Of a stretch of DNA of 64,000 bases, positions 42,098-53,065 are shown one piece after another (position 1 is the stretch's first letter; the number at the start of each line of letters is the position of its first letter). Under the pieces are notes generated by a model that saw only the letters and a program-made list of their open reading frames with translations, made no database searches and was not told the origin of the DNA. Source of the DNA: an uncultured Lachnospiraceae bacterium (GTDB lineage: Bacteria; Bacillota; Clostridia; Lachnospirales; Lachnospiraceae); NCBI GenBank assembly GCA_910577045.1, contig CAJTLB010000002.1, forward strand, positions 62,001 through 126,000. Direction: 5' to 3'. The position numbers were made by a program, and so were the translations under genes.

Positions 42098-42823
42098 ATG
42101 AAATCTGTTCTTGTTACAGGCTCTTCACGTGGGATTGGGCGTGAAACCGCCCTTCTTTTTGCACGGCACGGCTACCAGACTGCGATTAACTGCTGCCATA
42201 GTGCCGATGAACTTAGCCAAGTAAAACACGAAATAGAATCCCTTGGGGTTCCCTGCCTTTCTTTTCTGGCAGATGTTGGGAACTATGAAGAAGCTTCCCA
42301 TATGGTTGCTTCTATCTACCAAGAATGGGGTGAACTTTCTGTGCTTGTCAACAATGCTGGTGCCGCTTTTATTGGATTGTTCCAAGATATGTCCCCCAAG
42401 GAATATCAACAGCTTCTCCAAACTAATTTGCTCTCTGTCCTTAACTGCTGCCACCTTGTTATCCCTAATATGGTCCGGCTCCATAAAGGAAAGATTATTA
42501 ATGTTTCTTCTATATGGGGAATCTCAGGGGCCTCCTGTGAAGCCATATATTCTGCCTCTAAAGGTGCTATCAATAGCTTTACCAAAGCTTTAGGGAAAGA
42601 ACTTGCGCCAAGTGGAATCCAAGTGAATACAGTAGCATGTGGCGTAATAGATACAGAAATGAATTCCTGCTTGTCTATAGAAGAAAAAGAAGCACTCCAA
42701 CAGGAAATCCCTGCTGGGCGCTTTGGAAGTGCTTTAGAGGCTGCAGAACTTATCTATGCCCTTGCTTCTGGGCACAATTACCTAAATGGCCAGATTATCA
42801 CGCTAGACGGCGGCTTTCTCTAA
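42098..42823 (+). CDS. SDR-family reductase, FabG-like or EF-P 5-aminopentanone reductase
   Basis: The 241-residue Rossmann enzyme has the NADP motif TGSSRGIG (7-14), NNAG and the catalytic set Ser138, Tyr151 and Lys155 in YSASK. It could be a 3-oxoacyl-ACP reductase. SSIWGISGASCEAIYSASKG and VACGVIDTEMN are close to YmfI, which reduces 5-aminopentanone on elongation factor P, and this is my preferred reading. AAAGGAG precedes the ATG. It is one of few plus-strand genes here. Confidence 0.8.
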   Translation: MKSVLVTGSSRGIGRETALLFARHGYQTAINCCHSADELSQVKHEIESLGVPCLSFLADVGNYEEASHMVASIYQEWGELSVLVNNAGAAFIGLFQDMSPKEYQQLLQTNLLSVLNCCHLVIPNMVRLHKGKIINVSSIWGISGASCEAIYSASKGAINSFTKALGKELAPSGIQVNTVACGVIDTEMNSCLSIEEKEALQQEIPAGRFGSALEAAELIYALASGHNYLNGQIITLDGGFL

Positions 42824-42824
42824 A

Positions 42825-43725
42825 TCAACTTAGTTTCGCTATCTGATCAATCCCAAGGGATAATATAATCGCGCCAGCTTCCGATTTTAAACCATGCTTT
42901 TTATTAATGGTTTCCATAATAGTATTCCGTAATGAAGTTGGCGTTACCATAGCTATAATCTCCTTCTCAGCATGTGCAATACTTTCATAAAGAGCTTCTT
43001 GTTCCCCAGCCCCCACAAAACGGGAACGGATAATAGTTCCTCCTCTTGCTGTATCCAAGGATCATAACAGATAAAATCGGCCCTATACTACAAAGTGCTG
43101 TTAATCCAAAACTATCTGTACTAGAATTTTTATCACTCCGCACAGATGCCATACCTATACCAAGAGCCATAATAAACGGTACAGTGATTGGGCCTGTAGT
43201 GACACCGCCAGAATCAAAAGAAACTGCTACAAAATTATCTGGTATTACCCATGCCAAAACAAAAATTAACACGTAAAACCCTACTAACATATAGGAAAGT
43301 TGTATTTTCGCATGGATTCGGATTTGTGCCAGCATAAGGAAAATCCCTACCCCTACTGCCACAGTAAGAATTAAAACCATATTAGGTATAGAAGGGACTT
43401 GCTACGCAAGTACTTGTAAATCTGGCTCCGCTATTGTCACCACCATTCCAAGGACAAAACAAACCGTTAGTGGAATCGGCAAATGTTTTACTCTACTCAT
43501 TAAAACGCCAATTCCTTCCCCCATAGGAATCATAGACATTTCTACACCTAATGTAAAAAATCCCATCCCCAAAATAAGCATCAGGGCACCAAAGAAAAAC
43601 AAAGTCCATGTCCCTGGCGTCAATGGTGCTATACTAATGCTTAATACTAACACAATTACTGTAATTGGTAAAACAGAAGCTACCGACTCATATACCTTTT
43701 CCATTAATAATTCGTTTTGCCTCAA
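42825..43725 (-). pseudogene. Decayed DUF1538 membrane protein fused to a P-II remnant
   Basis: From 43725 the minus strand encodes a DUF1538 membrane protein (PLTPGTWTLFFFGALMLILG, TLGVEMSMIPMGEGIG). An in-frame TAG at 43402-43404 interrupts it as LQVLA-stop-QVPSIPNM, probably an ancestral CAG. The same frame continues with FDSGGVTTGPITVPFIMALG and SDSFGLTALCSIGP-like sequence. After MILG (43055-43065) the frame is lost and a different frame reads ARGGTIIRSRFVGAGE...SLGIDQIAKL, a P-II-like protein without its N-terminus. A deletion has joined the two genes, removing the end of one and the start of the other. Confidence 0.75.
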
Positions 43726-43838
43726 AGATCCAGTCCCTTTTCTGTTTGTTACTTTCTATTACTATTTAGTTTACTATATCCAAAGGGGCATTGCAAATTT
43801 TTCCTGTTAAATTCTTGCTAAAAATTTCTATTACTGTA

Positions 43839-46454
43839 CTATTTTATTCTTTTTTGGATTTCTACAAGTGGAATAATAAAAAACGCCAATCCAATAGAAA
43901 TAGCATACTCTATAAATGAGATATGTTGAAACCCAAATGCTTTTGATAAAAATGGGATATAAATAACAGCCATAGTACAAATAAAAGATAATATCATAGC
44001 CCCAATCAAAAACTTATTCTGCTTTTTTATTGTAAAAATAGAATTTCTTATAGAACGCATATTAAAAGAATGAAAAATCTCTGTCATAGACAAAGTAAGG
44101 AATGCCATCGTCATGCCGTCTGCACTATTTGTAATTTCCCATACGCCAGATTCTATATAATGCCCTATAAAATAAGCTGCCATTGTTATTAGTGTAACTG
44201 TTGTACCTTGGAATAAAATATGCAATCCCATGCCACCCGCAAAAATCCCTTCTTTCGCATCCCTAGGAGGGCGTTTCATAATATCATCTTCTGCTTCTTC
44301 CATCCCAAGTGCCAATGCTGGGAAACAATCTGTTATCAAGTTAATCCATAAAAGATGGACTGGCTTTAAAATAGTAAATCCCAAAACTGTGGCAAAAAAG
44401 ATGGACAATACTTCTGATAAATTAGATGCAAGCAAAAATTGTATTGCCTTGCGGATATTGTCATAAATTCTTCTTCCTTCCCCAACGGCTGTTACAATAG
44501 TCGCAAAATTATCATCTGCCAGCACCATATCTGCTACATTTTTAGTGACATCTGTCCCTGTTATCCCCATGCCTACCCCAATATCGGCATTTTTAATCGA
44601 AGGGGCATCATTTACCCCATCCCCAGTCATTGCTGTAATTTTCCCTTTTTTCTTCCAGGCATTTACAATCCTTACCTTATGTTCTGGCTGTACCCTGGCA
44701 TATACAGCATACTCTTCAATATGCCCTAAAAGTTCTTCTTCTGACATTGCATCTAATGATAATCCGGTAATCGCCTGGCTTGGGTTTTCTATAATGCCAA
44801 GCTCCATTGCAATTGCGGCAGCAGTATCCTTGTGATCCCCTGTTATCATAATTGGGCGTATCCCAGCCATTTGGCATTTTTCTATAGCAGGCTTTACTTC
44901 TGGGCGCACTGGGTCTATCATCCCAACCAATCCAATATAAATTAACTCTTTTTCTAAATAAGTACTTTCATACTGTTCTGGCATATGTTCCCAGTATCTC
45001 ATTGCCGCGCCTAAAACCCGGAGGGCTCGATCTGCCATTTTTTTATTCTCTGCAAGTATTCCTGTTTTTATAGGCTCTGTTATTGGCAGAACTGTAGTCC
45101 CATCCCATACATACTTGCAACGTTTTACAATCTCATCAGGTGCCCCTTTTGTAAATTGTAGGATCTTTTCCTTTTGCCTGTGGACTGTGCTCATCATTTT
45201 CCTAGTTGAATCAAAAGGAGCTTCCCCAATACGTGGGTACTCTTCTTTCAATTTATTTTTAGACATGCCTAACTGGTTTGCATAAAAGACTAACGCACAT
45301 TCTGTCGGCTCTCCAATCACCTCATTCCCTTCCTTTAATTCTGCGTCAGAGCAAAGTGCCATTGCTTTTGAAAGCAGACTTTCATCTGTGCCGGCATGTT
45401 CCACTACAGTCATTCTATTTTGTGTTAAAGTGCCTGTTTTATCAGAACAAATTACTTGCGCACAGCCTAGGGTTTCTACTGCTGTTAATTTTCTTATTAC
45501 TGCATTTTGCCTTGACATATTAGTAACGCCAATGGAAAGGACAATAGTAACAACTGCTGCCAGCCCTTCTGGTATTGCTGCCACAGCTAAGCTTACTGCC
45601 ACCATAAAAGTATCTAACATCCTTGTCCCTGTAATATCTGGATAGGCACGGGCTAAGTCTAATACAAAAATAATGACACAAATCCCTAATACCAAAAGAC
45701 TCAATATTTTACTTAATTGATTTAATTTAAGTTGTAAAGGCGTCTCCCCATCCTTGGCATTAGAAAGGGCCTCTGCAATCTTTCCCATTTCTGTGTTCAT
45801 GCCTGTCCCAATAAGGACTGCCTTCCCCCTTCCATAAACCACAGTACTCCCCATATATACCATATTTTTCCTATCCCCAAGTGGTATATTCCCATTTTCT
45901 CCTACCAAAACTTCTTGTGTTTTAGTAACTGGCACAGACTCCCCTGTAAGGGCGGCTTCCTCTATTTTCATACTAGCCGCTTCTAAAATCCTGCCATCTG
46001 CTGGGACAGCATCCCCTGCTTCTAAGACCACTATATCCCCTGGAACCAATTCCTCACTTTTTACTGTTATTTGCTGCCCGTTACGGACTACCTTAGAAGT
46101 TGCTGCCGCTATCTCCTGAAGTGCCGCTATTGCTTTTTCTGCCTTGCTCTCTTGCAAAACCCCGAGCACTGCATTAATCAGCACTACAATTAAAATAATA
46201 ATAACATCAGTAAAAGACTCTCCTGCATACCATGCTGTAATTGCAGAAACACATGCCGCTATAAGTAAAATAATTGTCATTGGATCTATAAGCTGCTTTA
46301 AAAACCTCTGTAAAATAGATTCCTTTTTTCCCTCTTTTAATTTATTCTTCCCATAAGTCTGCTGCCGCTTTTCTGCTTCTTCTACCGATAATCCTTCCCA
46401 AGCAGAATATTGTCCACTTAATACCTCTTCTGCTGTTTTTAAATACTCTTCCAT
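43839..46454 (-). CDS. Calcium-type P-type ATPase (P2A)
   Basis: The 871-residue pump has all P-type motifs: TGES (170-173), the membrane motif PEGL (295-298), phosphorylated Asp338 in DKTGTLT, and TGDGVNDAPSIKNADIG near 600. PEGL together with the C-terminal cation-ATPase domain and four terminal membrane helices fits the SERCA/PMCA-like P2A group that exports Ca2+ (or Mn2+). It has an N-terminal cation-ATPase domain (WEGLSVEEAEKRQQTYG). It has its own ATG and no partner genes. Confidence 0.92.
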   Translation of the reverse strand: MEEYLKTAEEVLSGQYSAWEGLSVEEAEKRQQTYGKNKLKEGKKESILQRFLKQLIDPMTIILLIAACVSAITAWYAGESFTDVIIILIVVLINAVLGVLQESKAEKAIAALQEIAAATSKVVRNGQQITVKSEELVPGDIVVLEAGDAVPADGRILEAASMKIEEAALTGESVPVTKTQEVLVGENGNIPLGDRKNMVYMGSTVVYGRGKAVLIGTGMNTEMGKIAEALSNAKDGETPLQLKLNQLSKILSLLVLGICVIIFVLDLARAYPDITGTRMLDTFMVAVSLAVAAIPEGLAAVVTIVLSIGVTNMSRQNAVIRKLTAVETLGCAQVICSDKTGTLTQNRMTVVEHAGTDESLLSKAMALCSDAELKEGNEVIGEPTECALVFYANQLGMSKNKLKEEYPRIGEAPFDSTRKMMSTVHRQKEKILQFTKGAPDEIVKRCKYVWDGTTVLPITEPIKTGILAENKKMADRALRVLGAAMRYWEHMPEQYESTYLEKELIYIGLVGMIDPVRPEVKPAIEKCQMAGIRPIMITGDHKDTAAAIAMELGIIENPSQAITGLSLDAMSEEELLGHIEEYAVYARVQPEHKVRIVNAWKKKGKITAMTGDGVNDAPSIKNADIGVGMGITGTDVTKNVADMVLADDNFATIVTAVGEGRRIYDNIRKAIQFLLASNLSEVLSIFFATVLGFTILKPVHLLWINLITDCFPALALGMEEAEDDIMKRPPRDAKEGIFAGGMGLHILFQGTTVTLITMAAYFIGHYIESGVWEITNSADGMTMAFLTLSMTEIFHSFNMRSIRNSIFTIKKQNKFLIGAMILSFICTMAVIYIPFLSKAFGFQHISFIEYAISIGLAFFIIPLVEIQKRIK

Positions 46455-46520
46455 ACCTTCCCTTTCTTCTTAAACCATAGGGCAATATACATTATTTGCC
46501 CTACACTGGCTGTGGCATAA

Positions 46521-46553
46521 AAAACTCATATACAAACACCGTATATGAGTTTT
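46521..46553 (-). terminator. Terminator of the pectinase gene
   Basis: AAAACTCATATAC and GTATATGAGTTTT form a perfect 13-bp stem with a 7-base loop, followed by TTTTTTA on the minus strand. It separates the pectinase from the P-type ATPase gene. Confidence 0.85.
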
Positions 46554-46612
46554 CTTCTTTACTGCACATACTGTTTCTATCAGTATGTGGAATTATTCCA
46601 TTGGTTATACAA

Positions 46613-49600
46613 TTATTGTATCCATATTCCTTCTTTATTTACATAATATCCATCTGGCGTTACTTCATCTACAGCCATAATGCCATTTGGTTTGAAATAA
46701 TACCAGATATTTTTCCCTGTATCATAAAACCAGCCTGTCTTCATCGCCCCATTTGGCTGTAAATAAAACCATGCTTGGTAATTCACGTCAAACAGCCAGC
46801 TTGTTTTCATGCTCCCATCTTTTTCTAGGTAGAACCAACTTCCATAGGCAGGATCAAAAACCCAATCTGTTGCCATGGCACCACTGTCTTTTAAATAATA
46901 CCAGCTATTATAAGTACTATCAAAAATCCAGCCTGTTTCCATATATCCTTTTTCATCAAAAGAATACCATTCTCCATTAATCTTATACCAGCCATTTTGC
47001 GCATAAGTATTTCCGTCACTAAGCATAAACCACCAACCAGTTGTATCTTTCTGCCAACTACCTTTACTATCTTCTAATTCTTCTGGATCGGCTGTTATAT
47101 GGTAGCTATTATTAGAATCCTCATTGGAACTATCCGAATTATCTGAACTATCCGAGCTATCTGCGTTATCTGGATCATTCGGAGTACCCGGCTTGTCTGG
47201 AGTATCTGGTTTATCTGGTTCTTCCGGCTTATCTGGCTCTTCTGGTTTTTCTGGTATCTCTGGCTCCTCAAATTCTGCATTATAACTAACCTTTTCCCAC
47301 TGAAGTACTGTTAAATTTAATTTTCCTGCACCTGCATATGGCATTACTATCGTATCCAGCCCTTCTGCATGATACAAATGATACCCACTATAAGGCAGCT
47401 TACTAATAAAGGCATCTGCATCAGTAATCAGTACCCTTATATCCCCAGTTGAGTTACATTTTGGCTCCAGTTCTGTTAATTCCCCATCCATATAATACAC
47501 ACTATTAACAGCATTAATATATCCCGATGGGCTAGAACCATTTCCAGAATTCAAGGCATTTATAATGCCATTGATATAACAATTTTCTAATAAAACCTGT
47601 GCCCCACAAGTAGAAGAAGCACCATTGCTTACAATTTTCTTTGCAATATCAGGGTTTGTTATTCCCTTCTTTGCATCTAACAATTCTTGTGCATCCATAA
47701 TACAATTATATACGTGCGTATATCCATAGCGGAGCCTTGGCATCCTATCCATTGAGTTCTTATAATAATTATTTGCCAATGTCACTTGGATACCTGCCGC
47801 ATTAACTGCTTCGTCCGACTGCCCAAACAAATGTGTCTTTTTCTGCCCATATGCGTACATATGAATCTGTTCAGCCGTCATTCCTTCATCCAGCATATGC
47901 TGGTAGGTAGGATAATCCTGTGGGTTAGATGCAAGTTTAGCCATCATGCTATCAAAAAAGACATTATCCTCACTTCCTGGAAGAAATTCACACCAAGATA
48001 TGGTAACATTACTTTCAGGCGCTGGGTTCTTTACATCAATTACCCCATCATATGCCTTATAGAATGTACAATGGTCAACCCAAACACCATTACATCCACT
48101 GTCAATTGTCATATAATCCCAGTCATTCCTATCATAATCTCCTGCTGTAGCCTCATCCCACTCCCAAAGCTCATCAAACTTAATATTCCTAATAATAATA
48201 TTTCCTGAATTCTTCATTGTAATATTTGCATGTTTAATAGAAGAACCATTTAGTGAGAATATGGTTAGGTTATAAATATCTGTTAAACTTAATATAGAAA
48301 CCCCTGATTCTATTAATGTTGGATGTGTTAATGGCTGTGCGGGATATGGCTTTATCACGCTATTATACTGGCTATAATTTGTTACTTCATTACAGCCAAG
48401 GTTAATATCCGCTGTAATTTCAATAACAGATTTTTTACCAGTTATTTTTATACTTACCAGTGCATCTAAAAATTCCTCTGCTGTGGAAACCTTATAATAA
48501 TTACTGGAATTCTCTTTTAAAAGCCCGCCGCCACTTACTTTATAACCTGCGGCATAACCTTCCATATCATACGCTTTTAATCCTGTATCGTCCCCATCCG
48601 TCCACAAATAGGCATCTGATATGGTGCCATTTGTTATATACATTGGCTCTCTATCTGTTACTATATTCCCAATATAATGATCTAATGATAATTCTTCAAT
48701 TACTGTGTTAGGAGCCCATCCCAAATAAGAATCTGATACCATGTCAGATGCCTTTGAAGGAGAAATCTGCCTTCTATCAACATTAATGGCAAATCCTGGG
48801 CCATAAGTCCCATACTCAAAAAATCTAGCATCTTCAGGCTGGTTCCCACTCATTGCACCATATGGCATACTCTTATTGACTGATTCGCCCATATAACAAC
48901 TAATCCATGTAATATAAGCATCTGGCCCCCATGGCCTTGCTAATAAATATCCTGTGCCAGAACAACCCTCTTCGCCTAAAATTACACATTGATAAAAAGT
49001 AAGGCCATATTCGGCATCTTTTGCTGTCCTTGGTGCACATACATAACCTGATTTCTTTGTACTTTCATATACAAACACGATTTCACAATCGTTAAAAAAC
49101 GCCCTAGCATTGTCGCCCGAATAAATAAAATCAATAAGCCCTTCTATACGGCACTTATAAAAATACTGATGCCCCCTATCTATATAAAGAGTATCCTGGA
49201 CACCTGTAAATTTTACATTAATAAAACTAGCCCCTTCTGCATCACACCGCAGGGCATCTGCCGACTTATTTGATTTCCCATCTGGCGTAGAATAAACATA
49301 ATCATTTTTAAAAGAGATATTTTCAGCAGAAAATCCTACTGCACCATTTTGGATATATACTGCGCATCTCTTATCCATATCACCGCCTGCTTCATAATCA
49401 GCGCCAATTAACCCTGGATAATAATGGATTTTTGCCATTTCCCTATCTTCCCCAATTAAAGAAATATAAGGCGTATTCACGACTAAGCGTTCCTCATAAT
49501 CTCCTGCCATCACAAGGATTACTTTATTTTCTGTATTTCCTGCTGGGACAGAATCTACCGCTGCCTGTACTGTCTTATATGTAGGTATCCCATTATTAGA

Positions 49601-52600
49601 ATCCCCATCTGTTCCTTGATATGCTGCATCTACTACAATGTCATAATTTGTCAGATAAACAAAATTATATGCCTGCCTAGTAACTGCCCCTGCTTCGTCT
49701 GTAAACAAAAGCTCTATATCATTCCTGCCTTCTTCTACTGTTAATTCAAAACTAAACGATCCACCTGCTTTTATAGGCTCTTCTGTTTGTATGCTGCCAT
49801 TTACAATGGCACTTATTTCACCTTCCTTTGATACAGTGCCTTCTAAAACAGCTTTATCCGTAAATACTGTATCATAGGATTTTTTTGTTAAGGTAATTTC
49901 TGCTGCCTCGCCTTCATACACATATGGCCCCTTATTCTCTGTACAGACTGACCAAACTATATCTGAAAACGGACTTTCATTATTTGCTGCTTCTGAAACA
50001 GCCTTTACTTTATAATAATAAGGCATACCAGCTTCTACTGCTGCATCTGTATAAGAAGGCTCTGTTACCTTTGCAGCCTGTTTGATTCCCTCTTCCCCTT
50101 CATCATAAGAATACCGGTATACTAAATAATACTCTGCATCTACATTTTTTTCCCAATTTAGTATTATAGTGGCTTCCTTACTGGTTATTTGGACAACTGG
50201 CTTTGCCAAAGCACCCAATACAAAAATAGCTTGTGGCATCACTACAGGGGTATTTCTCGTACCGCCAAGTTCTTTCTTCCCTAACTGCCCACAGACACGG
50301 AATAAATACGATCCTCCTTCCCCTTCTGGCAATATATACCGATAGGAAAACCCTGCTATATTATCTGCTAGTTCTATCCATTCTCCACCATCTTTTGACA
50401 TCTCTACTACATAAGTGCCATCATCTTCTGGCACAGTACCAGTCCATGTAATATCAATATATTCTCTAGAATCTGCCGCCTTTGCAGTTACTTCATTTAC
50501 TTCTGGCATATTCCCCTCTGGATAGTAACAAGAATTCTGATTATACAATACAGTTCCATCTTCTTTTGTATAACACATATTTGTTACTGTTACTGAGGCA
50601 TCTGAAATTACCATGCCATAATAAAGGCCTGCTGTTGTTTCACTAATTATACTTAAAGAAACCTCTGCTGTTTCCCCTGTTTCTATTATTGTATATGTAA
50701 TAGTTGGCTTTCCTGCCTTTAATGATATTTCAATATGTAATGGGGTAGCAATCGGAATGGTATTATTAATTCCCCCTGCACCAGCATAATCACTTCCTGA
50801 TGCCACATTGCCCTTTGAATAAATGGCACGTGCATTTGTCCCCTTCCTAATGCCAAGGGTATACGCATAATTATCCGTAAACATTCCCATAAAAGCCCCA
50901 TCTCCATTAGTGCTTCCTGCAGAATGTATAATAATGTCAAATTCTAAATGGTTATTATCTGTTGTCATAGGAAATACATAATACCCTATATTTTCTATTG
51001 CTGAAAATGCCCCAGAAAAATTCCCACCTGCCTGGGTAATCTTTAATTTTTGACCTACAGGCTGTACTACAATACTATCACTTTTACTAGCCCTTGGTAT
51101 TTGATCGGTATCAAATGCTGTATTTGCATCCGTATCATCACCTGGTACAAATGGCATTACTGTTTGAGGGACATATTCTACCTCTTTTTCTGGGTATACA
51201 ATTGTAATGCCTGTAATATAGGCACTTCCTGTAGAAACAATGTCTATTGTGCCTTCCCCGCCTTTATATTCATAAGAAGTAGAAGCTGATGAAGTACTTG
51301 CTGCTCCTCCGTTAATAGTATATAGTGCATATTGAGGCTGGTATGCGGTTACTTCTAACTTACAATCACCTGTTACTGGGACATGTATTACAGCACCTGC
51401 ATTAAATTGTGCACTATTTGGTGTAGCACCATTTGGTACTAATTTCCCTAATGTTGCATCAATCCACAATCCCTGGTAATACCCTGTGCCTCCTTGTATT
51501 GACTTATTATAAAAGTCCCCTGAGCCTGCTACAAAAGACCAAGATGTAACAGGGGTAAATGTAACAGCATGGCTAGTTGCCTTCCCATCTACCTTTAAAG
51601 TAGTGCCTGACGAAACCTGATAAGCTTCTTTTTCAAATTCCCCTTCTAAAGAAAATGTATAGGTTCCATCCCGCAGTAAAATTGCTGCTTTATCTGTAAA
51701 AGCATATTCCAAGCCATCCTCATGCACAAACTTATAAACTATGCTTAAAGTTGATAAATCTGGCTTAGAACTAAGGCTTAATGTAATTGGATACCTGTCC
51801 TTTAAAACCATTGCTATATCTAAGTTCCCATCTGCCTCATAATGTAGCCCTGTGAATTCTGTTTGTAACTTATAGTCATTTACACCCTTTATATTCACAG
51901 AATATAATGTCCCTTTTTCTAACTTCACCGTATAAGACATTTGTTGTAAATCTAATTTAACTTCTGGCGTAAAAGTAGACTCTCCCTCTGCCGTAAAAAT
52001 AAGTTCTAAATTGCTCTTATCGTATCCCGCATCAATTCCTTGTATCTTGCCAGATAACGTAATTGTACTTAATTTCGAAAGTACCAAGTTATTTGTTATA
52101 TCTGTACTACTGCTGCTTAATGTATATTGTGTTGTGCCACTACTAATCTGAAAATTTTGATCACTAACAGAAAGTTCGTAGGAAGCCTCTGTATCTTCCA
52201 CTGGAACTTGGATAGAATATGCCCCATTTGTAATATCAGCCGTGTATTGGGCATTTGTTGTTGTATTTATTACAACAACCTGCATATCTGCTGATAATGC
52301 CTCTGCTGCTGTTACTGTCCCACTTATTGTAACAGTAGGCAATGTTTCACAGCTTATACTGATATTTTTCAGATAAATGGAATTTTCTCTTACATCTTCT
52401 AAAAGTATTTCTCCTTCTGTCCCATTTAGATAGCCTTCTATTGTTACTAGCCTATAATTACTATCTGTTGGTTCTGTTTCAATCTTTGTACATTTTGGAT
52501 CGGCCAAAAGATTCCCATCTATCCCTGATATTGCCAAAGTATCTGATAAAAAATCGGCTTCTGTCCCTACATAATTTTTATGTATAGAAACTACTAATGT

Positions 52601-53065
52601 AATTTTATCATTCTTTACTGGGACATATATTTTAGTGCCCTTATTTACTTGTATCCTATTATTTGGATCTGCCTGTGGGGCAAATTTCCCAGTTGTTGTA
52701 TCAATATAAAGAATGTCTCCATTTTGGTTTCGGTAAGTACCTTTATTTCCTTGCAATTGTGTTTTTACCGTCCCTGTATCGTCATATAGATTCTCACTAT
52801 ATCCCCATACCGCCTGCTCCCCTATTAGTGATGCAGCACTTTTTGCTAGGGCTGCAATCAATAGTGGATATCCACTTACTGCTTCACTTTTTTGTCCCTT
52901 ATTTGTCCCCCACTCTGTTGTATCTGCCTTCACGGTTTCTCCCCAAGCTGCATTTGCCTGGAATGGTATGCCAGAAAAGACAAATACCAATGTTAGTACA
53001 ATAGCCAATCCCCGTTTCCATATCAATTTGGGGCGTTGACTTTTTTTGACTCCATTACAAGCCAT
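46613..53065 (-). CDS. Giant secreted pectin methylesterase-pectate lyase with choline-binding-like repeats
   Basis: The 2150-residue protein starts at ATG 53065 (GGGAGGGAAAGGAAT upstream) with a signal peptide cleaved near ANA-A (38/39). Two related beta domains, about 89-160 and 509-624, share a WIDATLGKLVPNG-like motif. Fibronectin-III-like domains lie near 856-1046. A CE8 pectin methylesterase (about 1135-1395) has Asp1291 in QDTL, Asp1312 in IDFIYSG and Arg1377 in LARPW. A PL1 pectate lyase (about 1540-1915) has VWVDHCTF and PRLRYG (Arg1779). A Pro/Glu/Lys/Asp/Ser linker and about five WYY/GWF repeats (2003-2150) end it, probably anchoring it to the cell wall. De-esterification and lyase cleavage act in sequence on pectin. 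Confidence 0.93.
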   Translation of the reverse strand: MACNGVKKSQRPKLIWKRGLAIVLTLVFVFSGIPFQANAAWGETVKADTTEWGTNKGQKSEAVSGYPLLIAALAKSAASLIGEQAVWGYSENLYDDTGTVKTQLQGNKGTYRNQNGDILYIDTTTGKFAPQADPNNRIQVNKGTKIYVPVKNDKITLVVSIHKNYVGTEADFLSDTLAISGIDGNLLADPKCTKIETEPTDSNYRLVTIEGYLNGTEGEILLEDVRENSIYLKNISISCETLPTVTISGTVTAAEALSADMQVVVINTTTNAQYTADITNGAYSIQVPVEDTEASYELSVSDQNFQISSGTTQYTLSSSSTDITNNLVLSKLSTITLSGKIQGIDAGYDKSNLELIFTAEGESTFTPEVKLDLQQMSYTVKLEKGTLYSVNIKGVNDYKLQTEFTGLHYEADGNLDIAMVLKDRYPITLSLSSKPDLSTLSIVYKFVHEDGLEYAFTDKAAILLRDGTYTFSLEGEFEKEAYQVSSGTTLKVDGKATSHAVTFTPVTSWSFVAGSGDFYNKSIQGGTGYYQGLWIDATLGKLVPNGATPNSAQFNAGAVIHVPVTGDCKLEVTAYQPQYALYTINGGAASTSSASTSYEYKGGEGTIDIVSTGSAYITGITIVYPEKEVEYVPQTVMPFVPGDDTDANTAFDTDQIPRASKSDSIVVQPVGQKLKITQAGGNFSGAFSAIENIGYYVFPMTTDNNHLEFDIIIHSAGSTNGDGAFMGMFTDNYAYTLGIRKGTNARAIYSKGNVASGSDYAGAGGINNTIPIATPLHIEISLKAGKPTITYTIIETGETAEVSLSIISETTAGLYYGMVISDASVTVTNMCYTKEDGTVLYNQNSCYYPEGNMPEVNEVTAKAADSREYIDITWTGTVPEDDGTYVVEMSKDGGEWIELADNIAGFSYRYILPEGEGGSYLFRVCGQLGKKELGGTRNTPVVMPQAIFVLGALAKPVVQITSKEATIILNWEKNVDAEYYLVYRYSYDEGEEGIKQAAKVTEPSYTDAAVEAGMPYYYKVKAVSEAANNESPFSDIVWSVCTENKGPYVYEGEAAEITLTKKSYDTVFTDKAVLEGTVSKEGEISAIVNGSIQTEEPIKAGGSFSFELTVEEGRNDIELLFTDEAGAVTRQAYNFVYLTNYDIVVDAAYQGTDGDSNNGIPTYKTVQAAVDSVPAGNTENKVILVMAGDYEERLVVNTPYISLIGEDREMAKIHYYPGLIGADYEAGGDMDKRCAVYIQNGAVGFSAENISFKNDYVYSTPDGKSNKSADALRCDAEGASFINVKFTGVQDTLYIDRGHQYFYKCRIEGLIDFIYSGDNARAFFNDCEIVFVYESTKKSGYVCAPRTAKDAEYGLTFYQCVILGEEGCSGTGYLLARPWGPDAYITWISCYMGESVNKSMPYGAMSGNQPEDARFFEYGTYGPGFAINVDRRQISPSKASDMVSDSYLGWAPNTVIEELSLDHYIGNIVTDREPMYITNGTISDAYLWTDGDDTGLKAYDMEGYAAGYKVSGGGLLKENSSNYYKVSTAEEFLDALVSIKITGKKSVIEITADINLGCNEVTNYSQYNSVIKPYPAQPLTHPTLIESGVSILSLTDIYNLTIFSLNGSSIKHANITMKNSGNIIIRNIKFDELWEWDEATAGDYDRNDWDYMTIDSGCNGVWVDHCTFYKAYDGVIDVKNPAPESNVTISWCEFLPGSEDNVFFDSMMAKLASNPQDYPTYQHMLDEGMTAEQIHMYAYGQKKTHLFGQSDEAVNAAGIQVTLANNYYKNSMDRMPRLRYGYTHVYNCIMDAQELLDAKKGITNPDIAKKIVSNGASSTCGAQVLLENCYINGIINALNSGNGSSPSGYINAVNSVYYMDGELTELEPKCNSTGDIRVLITDADAFISKLPYSGYHLYHAEGLDTIVMPYAGAGKLNLTVLQWEKVSYNAEFEEPEIPEKPEEPDKPEEPDKPDTPDKPGTPNDPDNADSSDSSDNSDSSNEDSNNSYHITADPEELEDSKGSWQKDTTGWWFMLSDGNTYAQNGWYKINGEWYSFDEKGYMETGWIFDSTYNSWYYLKDSGAMATDWVFDPAYGSWFYLEKDGSMKTSWLFDVNYQAWFYLQPNGAMKTGWFYDTGKNIWYYFKPNGIMAVDEVTPDGYYVNKEGIWIQ

